Below the pieces are notes generated by a model that had not been told where the DNA came from, did no database searches, and saw only the letters and a program-made list of their open reading frames with translations. The translations under genes were made by a program, and so were the position numbers. From positions 310,001-374,000 of the forward strand of contig LODT01000029.1 of assembly GCA_001606155.1 (NCBI GenBank): DNA of 64,000 nt, read 5' to 3'. Shown here piece after piece: positions 58,506 to 64,000 of this stretch (position 1 is its first letter; the number at the start of each line of letters is the position of its first letter). This DNA comes from Tieghemostelium lacteum. Its lineage: Eukaryota; Evosea; Eumycetozoa; Dictyosteliales; Raperosteliaceae.

Positions 58506-61500
58506 ATGGTATCATTTGAATATATTTTTATTTTGTTATTTATATTTTGTACCCAAACTATAAATGGACAGTACACAACAAAGGCTTTTAATGGAAATTT
58601 AGGAGGTTGTTTGGCATACGATTCAGATTATTTTTATAGTAATTCATACAATGGAGCTCAGAATTTTATGATTAAATTTAATATTGCAGATTATTTTAAT
58701 AGTTCTGTGGTATCATTAAATCCAGTTGGATCACTGGCTCTACCATCACAAAGCTCGGAATTTCCACAACTAATGTACACAAAACCTAATGCTACTGGTA
58801 CCAATTATCTTTTTACATTCAGTAGATACAGTTTATTAAAAATATTAGGTACCACCTCATATACTACGAATTTACTTAATTACTTTGCTCCCACAATGTC
58901 ACCTTTCTTTGCCGTTCTTTCTAACTTTAATATCATTTCCATTACCTCTGGAGGTGGTTCAGACTTTTTAATAGCTTTGATGGATTTTTCAACCTCTTCA
59001 ACATTCTTTATAAGTCAAATGCAACTTAACCCAACTTATGGACCACCAACAAGTAATGTGTATGTATTTCCTATATATATCCATTATTTTAACTTAAACA
59101 CTAATACATTTTACTTTTTTTTTTTAAAATTGTAGGATGATTAATGAGAATAATAAAACTGGTTATTTTTCAGTAGCAGGTGGAATTGTAAAGTTGCTTT
59201 ATTCAAGCACTAATGGATTATATAGTTTGGAACTATTGACAACCGCAGCAAATACAACCACTAGCACTGCCATAATGACAAATGACAATATTTATTATTG
59301 TTCTTCAACTGCTACTGATGTGACATTGAGAGCTTTTAAAATTTCCTCTCAAAATGCATCTCAATATCTACTTAATGCTCCAGTAACAGGCGGTATTCCA
59401 TACTACGAATATTCGATCGTAACCAATTCCTTACCTATCACTGCTTATGATAGTCAACTTGATATTGTACTTTACTTGATGCCAAGCAATATAAATGGAA
59501 ATATTTCCTATTCACTATGGGTTATCAATGATGTTGCAGGTACTAGAATCTTTTCTAAATATGTTATTGAAAATCTTCCAGCTCCATTATCAACACAAGC
59601 TATCACACTATTCACTGGTATGGCTCAGCTCACTATCTTTAGAGATGGACCAACTAAACAATATGCTTCCTATATGGCCGTTGGCAACAAAATGGTTATT
59701 ATACCATACGAATCATTCTGTGCAAATGACTGTAATGGAAAAGGTTTTTGTTCTAATTTGACTTGCAGCTGTTTCGTTCCTTCTTATGGTACCGGATGTC
59801 AATATGAAAACCCAACTATTACCTCTGTAAATCAAATCATCTACAAAAGTAGTAATAATATTACCATCTCTGGTACTAATTTCTACGTACCTACTGTAAC
59901 CATTGGAACATCTGCATGTACAATATCATCATTCTCACTCACTGAGATTATATGTACTGTTGGTCAAGACTTTGCATATTCTACTAATTACTATACCCTA
60001 AAGGTTACCGTCAACAATGGTGCTAAATCAGTCTTATTTTCATCATCCTACAGTTTCTTGATGCCAACCATTACTGACTACTCACAAAATGGTTTAGTAG
60101 TTTACATTTTGGGTCAAAACTTTTATAACACTAGTTATACAATTGCTAGTACACCTGCTATTACTGCATCTTGGGAATCTTCAAATAAGCTTCTTCTAAA
60201 TGTTCCAAAAGATTTCCAATCTGGAGCAATTACCCTCTTTTGTGCCATTTGTCCAACATTGCCACCATTATCCTTAAACCTCGACTTGATACTTGAATCT
60301 GTTGAACCTACTACCATTCTCTATGTTCCAACTCCAGTGACATTTAGTATATGGTTCTATAATGCAGGTGAAAATGTAACAATTAATCAAGGACCTACCA
60401 AAACATTCAGTGTAGCTCCAGACCAAAATAAAATGTTCCATATGAATTCAGCTCTCGATAGTGTAACAGTACCATCAAACAGATACTTCTTTGCAACCTC
60501 CAATCAAGTATTTTCCAACCAAATTCAATATAACTATTCAACCCCTATTATAGATTCAGCAAACCAAAAGAATAGAACAACCGTTGAAGTTGTAACATCA
60601 TTTATGGGTATTGATGCCACCAATTTACAAGTTTACTTTAATGAAGATCAAGATTTAAATGCAACTCCAATTCTTGGTGATGTAGAGGGTATAAAATCAG
60701 GATGGTATGTACCCATTCCATTGGGATCTTTAAGTGGAATTATCACCTTTGCAATTCAAAACTACATATTTGACAAAAATCTTGCATTAGCACCTGTTAT
60801 TGATACTGTTGAACCAATGCCATCTATTGGTGAAAGTGGAATAATTACCATTTCTGGTGTTTACATTCCAAATAACTTTTATCTAAATGGAACTTGGAGT
60901 AATACACTATATTTAGATTGTGCTAAACTTAAAACTAACTCTAAATATAAATGTGAAGTACCACCAGGAACTGGTTATTTCACTGTTGGTGTTACTATGG
61001 ATTCGCTAAGTGACACCTATGAATATCAATTCCAAAATCCAGTTATTACAAGCATTGAACCAAACATTACCAAATTATCAACAGCTAGTAATGTAACTAT
61101 AACAGGTGACCAATTCGCAGATGTTGATCTTGTTGTATCTATTGGTGGTCGTAATTGTGAGAATATAACTGTTGTTGATATTACTAGAATTGAATGTCAA
61201 TGGGTATCACCATCATCTAAACCTGCCAATACCCTTCTAGAAGTCTTAGTTTCAGTTGATTCTTTGATTGGTAAATCTAATTTAGTTCAACTTCATTTAG
61301 ATTGTCCAAAAGGTAGCAATGACCAACAATGTTCAGGTCAAGGTCAATGTCAAATTACTACTGGTGTTTGCGAATGTAAAAGCGGATTTAAAGGTGACTC
61401 ATGTGGTGAAGAGGATAAAGATTCATCTGAATCCCTAAGTTCATCTCCAATTACCTCTCAACCAACATTATCTCTAATCACCTTATTCCTTTTTGCCATA

Positions 61501-61521
61501 TTCCTATTTAATACTTTATAA
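58506..61521 (+). CDS. Secreted TIG/EGF surface protein with C-terminal anchor signal, tandem copy 2
   Basis: Exons 58506-59059 and 59136-61521, phase 2, give 979 residues, the same total as copy 1. Domain order is identical: signal peptide (MVSFEYIFILLFIFCTQTING), propeller-like region, EGF, TIG units, second EGF, Ser stalk and C-terminal anchor signal. Large blocks match copy 1 with no difference seen by eye (about 59850-60780 and 61025-61430), while a few short patches differ strongly in amino-acid sequence: about 58850-59040, 59150-59240, 60785-60840 and 60905-61010. This mosaic suggests gene conversion together with selection for change in selected loops. Both frames are intact. Confidence 0.87.
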
Positions 61522-61790
61522 ACAATATATCAATATTTAAATTAATAAATATAGAAACATATTTTAAATAACTGTTAATCAATAAAAAAATATTATTTAT
61601 AGTTCTAAATTTCAAAATATTAAATATTAATTAAATGTGTTTATATAATTTTGATATAAAAGAAGATAATATTATCAGCTATATAAGATTTATATAATGA
61701 TAAATTCGATTGCTTTAATGGATATTCAAGAGACTATTTTAGATAATTATTGTTTTTTAATTATAAATTTATAAACATCTGAGGATATCC

Positions 61791-63233
61791 TCAATTATTG
61801 GGAATAGGAATACTTTGGCAACTTATTAGCATCCACATTGGCATTTTGTTATATAAAAATGTTCTACAGGTTTTTTGTAGATGTACTTGATTTTCTTTAA
61901 CAGAGTTCAGAATACTTGTCAAATATGGAAATAATCCAGTATATCCGTCCATCATAGATGCAATAAGTAGTTGATATGGTGTAATCTTTGATCCTTCATT
62001 ATCATCCTTATAATTAGAATCTCCAAAATATTCTTTTTGTATAGTAGTTTTTCCTCTCAATTTTTTATCCTTCATAATTTTAGGTACCAATGTGTCATCC
62101 ACAGAATCTTTTCTCCCATCATATAGATCATATATGAGGGCAGCTATTCTTCCTTCATCTAATTCCACATCAGCTATATCACAATAGTAATATTCTAAAT
62201 TTTGGTGCCAATGTTCTTTTCCATCTCTCCAATTTAGATATGGATTCATAGAAGTTCCTAAATCTTTATGCTTTAATTCTAATTCATCCATCATGACTAG
62301 TGAAAATCCTGTAGCATATCCTTCTGTCCACATTAAATCTTGATTTTTTTGAGCAGGATCACAAAAGAAATGGTCCCCTCCAGCACTCTTCATTCCATAA
62401 AATCCAGCAGAAAACATAACATGATGGCCATATTCGTGCAAAATAGTGGATGGTAACCATACATTATCATTATCTAACAATATGATAGACTGTCTATAAT
62501 TATTACTATACGTTCCACTAGGATTATCCTTTTGTACTATAGCATGAACAATTCCTACTCTATCATATCCTAATTTAGTTATATAAATCGATACATAATT
62601 TAGTATAACATAGCCAAATATGTATTTGTTGGAAATTTTGGAAAATTTTTCCTGAACACCATTAAATGTATATTTTATGGGTATTTCATTATCATTATCA
62701 TCGTAAGCAATATTTATAGGAATGACATATTTTACATCGTCGAATCTATTAGTAAGATAATCATCCCGGTCTGAAGGATCACCAGGCTTAACAGATTCTT
62801 TGATTCCTTCAGATATTGTAACATGTTCTCCAGATAAAAATAATGTAATTGCTCCTGTAATTTTGGGACCAGAGAAGAAGGAAAAGGATTGCTTGGTATT
62901 GGTATTTCTTTCTGTTAATTTGACTGATTTAGACAAAATTCCTTGAGAATCTAATACTCCTCCTCCATAAATATCATCATATCCTGGAATTTTCAGCTCA
63001 AATGATATTGCAGCATTTCCTATATTGAATATTTTTGGTCTAAATTCTGTTATTGGTGCATACATTAAATTAATTTTTAATTTTCTCGTATGAATGGAAT
63101 TGGCATCATGAACATTTTCATTGGTATGAGAAATGTGAGGATTTTCATGGGGATAGAAATCCATACATAATATTACATGTATCAAAGAGGACAGAATTAT
63201 AAAATATAGAAATCTATTTGTATTCAATATCAT
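61791..63233 (-). CDS. Putative secreted zinc metallopeptidase (HExxH type)
   Basis: Single exon, 480 residues. Signal peptide or anchor at the N-terminus (FLYFIILSSLIHVILC), then a propeptide-like region. The zinc motif is HEYGHH with His266, Glu267 and His270, preceded by WLPSTIL as in many HExxH helices. About 34 residues on, WTEGYA places Glu304 where gluzincins carry their third ligand. Paired cysteines (FFCDPAQ, YYCDIAD, KTCRTF) fit an extracellular protein. I do not recognise a named peptidase family, so class and substrate stay open. Divergent from the B-box gene, 380 nt apart. Confidence 0.75.
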   Translation of the reverse strand: MILNTNRFLYFIILSSLIHVILCMDFYPHENPHISHTNENVHDANSIHTRKLKINLMYAPITEFRPKIFNIGNAAISFELKIPGYDDIYGGGVLDSQGILSKSVKLTERNTNTKQSFSFFSGPKITGAITLFLSGEHVTISEGIKESVKPGDPSDRDDYLTNRFDDVKYVIPINIAYDDNDNEIPIKYTFNGVQEKFSKISNKYIFGYVILNYVSIYITKLGYDRVGIVHAIVQKDNPSGTYSNNYRQSIILLDNDNVWLPSTILHEYGHHVMFSAGFYGMKSAGGDHFFCDPAQKNQDLMWTEGYATGFSLVMMDELELKHKDLGTSMNPYLNWRDGKEHWHQNLEYYYCDIADVELDEGRIAALIYDLYDGRKDSVDDTLVPKIMKDKKLRGKTTIQKEYFGDSNYKDDNEGSKITPYQLLIASMMDGYTGLFPYLTSILNSVKENQVHLQKTCRTFLYNKMPMWMLISCQSIPIPNN

Positions 63234-63613
63234 CTTTTAAACTATTATTGAAAGATAAAAAAAAAAAGTCGAGTCAAAAACTTAAAAAGTGAGTGAAGAA
63301 ATCAGATTTTCCGGGCTAATACTAAAAAATATTTAAATCAATTATGATAAAACTGAAAATGGGGTTGAGCCAAAAAATGGAATAATTACTAGTATATCAA
63401 AATTTGATAAACTCTTCTAAATTAACTATTTTAACTCTAAATGTAATAAAATATATTGAAAATATTCGAAAAAAATCACGGGTTAACTCACACAAATATC
63501 GAAGTCAAATTATTATATTTAAAAAACACCTTGGTACATAAGTAAACTTCGGAAAAATTTTAAGAAAATAAATTTTTATAAAAGAATTAAATATCACAGT
63601 ATTGATAATAACA
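63234..63613. other. Divergent promoter region
   Basis: This 380-nt AT-rich gap separates the divergently transcribed peptidase and B-box genes and probably holds both promoters. No reading frame or RNA gene is supported. Confidence 0.5.
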
Positions 63614-64000
63614 ATGAGTTTGTGTACTATTGATTTCCACATAAAATCACAAGATATTTATTGTAGAGATTGTAAAGTAACTTTTTGTTTAAAGTGTATT
63701 AGTTCTCATAAAGCTCATGATACATTGGATATTGATGACTACTATGAAGAGATAAAAAAAAATATAGAATCTATAAACAGTAAATTTAATGAACAATTGG
63801 TTGAAATTGAGAATGAAAAAGTCAGTCAATCATCACATTTTCAAAAAGAGATTACTAAACAATATGAAGGACAATTATTGTTAGTTGATGCTCTGTTTAG
63901 AGAACTTCATGACCAATTACACATTAAACAAGTAGATATCAAAAGAGAGTTAAAATCATATTACGATGAAAACATTGAAAAATACACAATGTTAATATCA
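63614..64000 (+). CDS. B-box zinc-finger protein with coiled coil, 5' part only
   Basis: The frame opens at ATG 63614 and stays open to the window end (129 codons). Residues 4-35 form a B-box: C-x3-F-H, YCRDC, FCLKC, then SSHKAH, giving the expected Cys/His zinc ligands. A Glu/Lys/Gln-rich coiled coil follows (EIKKNIESINSKFNEQLVEI). This layout is common in dictyostelid proteins that continue into FNIP or other repeats, but the C-terminal domain lies outside the window. A role in protein interaction or ubiquitin ligation is possible; no RING is present at the N-terminus. Confidence 0.8.
   Translation, partial: MSLCTIDFHIKSQDIYCRDCKVTFCLKCISSHKAHDTLDIDDYYEEIKKNIESINSKFNEQLVEIENEKVSQSSHFQKEITKQYEGQLLLVDALFRELHDQLHIKQVDIKRELKSYYDENIEKYTMLIS

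Noticed and set aside
1-64000. tRNA, rRNA, snRNA or CRISPR arrays
   Set aside because: I looked in the larger gaps on both strands and found no cloverleaf with conserved internal boxes, no rRNA-like sequence and no regularly spaced short repeats.

Overview
The window is a gene-dense, AT-rich nuclear segment of a social amoeba (dictyostelid). The reasons: short AT-rich introns of about 60-165 nt with GTATGT/GTAAGT donors, intergenic gaps of often 10-700 nt, Asn/Gln/Ser/Thr-rich low-complexity protein stretches, and dictyostelid-type families (ComC-like TIG/EGF membrane proteins, F-box/LRR-like proteins, B-box proteins). Base composition looks less AT-extreme than D. discoideum, so a different dictyostelid lineage is likely; the species cannot be fixed from the sequence alone.

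Positions 1-26979 hold mostly conserved housekeeping genes, with a few orphans: an aldo-keto reductase, a membrane-anchored ubiquitin protease, a very large formin with an N-terminal FHA domain, SmG (three small exons), a GPI- or tail-anchored secreted orphan, a Tra2-like RRM splicing factor, a 513-aa orphan, a small secreted orphan, exportin-1, an RCC1-ankyrin-TIR-like protein, a small membrane protein, tubulin chaperone A and the nucleolar helicase DDX31.

Positions 27103-44322 are a tandem array of four same-strand paralogues of the ComC-like type: signal peptide, long ectodomain, TIG/IPT, EGF, beta-sandwich region, one membrane helix and a short basic tail. Each has one phase-1 intron at the same place. 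The ectodomains have diverged, while the last ~912 nt before the membrane helix are nearly identical between copies, which suggests gene conversion. The second copy carries two frame breaks.

Positions 44331-54338 return to single genes: an F-box/LRR-like protein, a divergent Arf-like GTPase, a VIPAS39/SPE-39 homologue with NPF repeats, a SANT-domain protein, the TREX-2 subunit PCID2 and a PP2C phosphatase. Positions 54435-61521 are a recent tandem duplication of a secreted TIG/EGF protein with a C-terminal anchor signal, including the promoter. It is followed by a putative secreted HExxH metallopeptidase and the start of a B-box protein that runs off the window.

Intron-exon joins below were read by eye from splice consensus, reading-frame phase and family alignment from memory. 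No RNA genes, mobile elements or CRISPR arrays were recognised.
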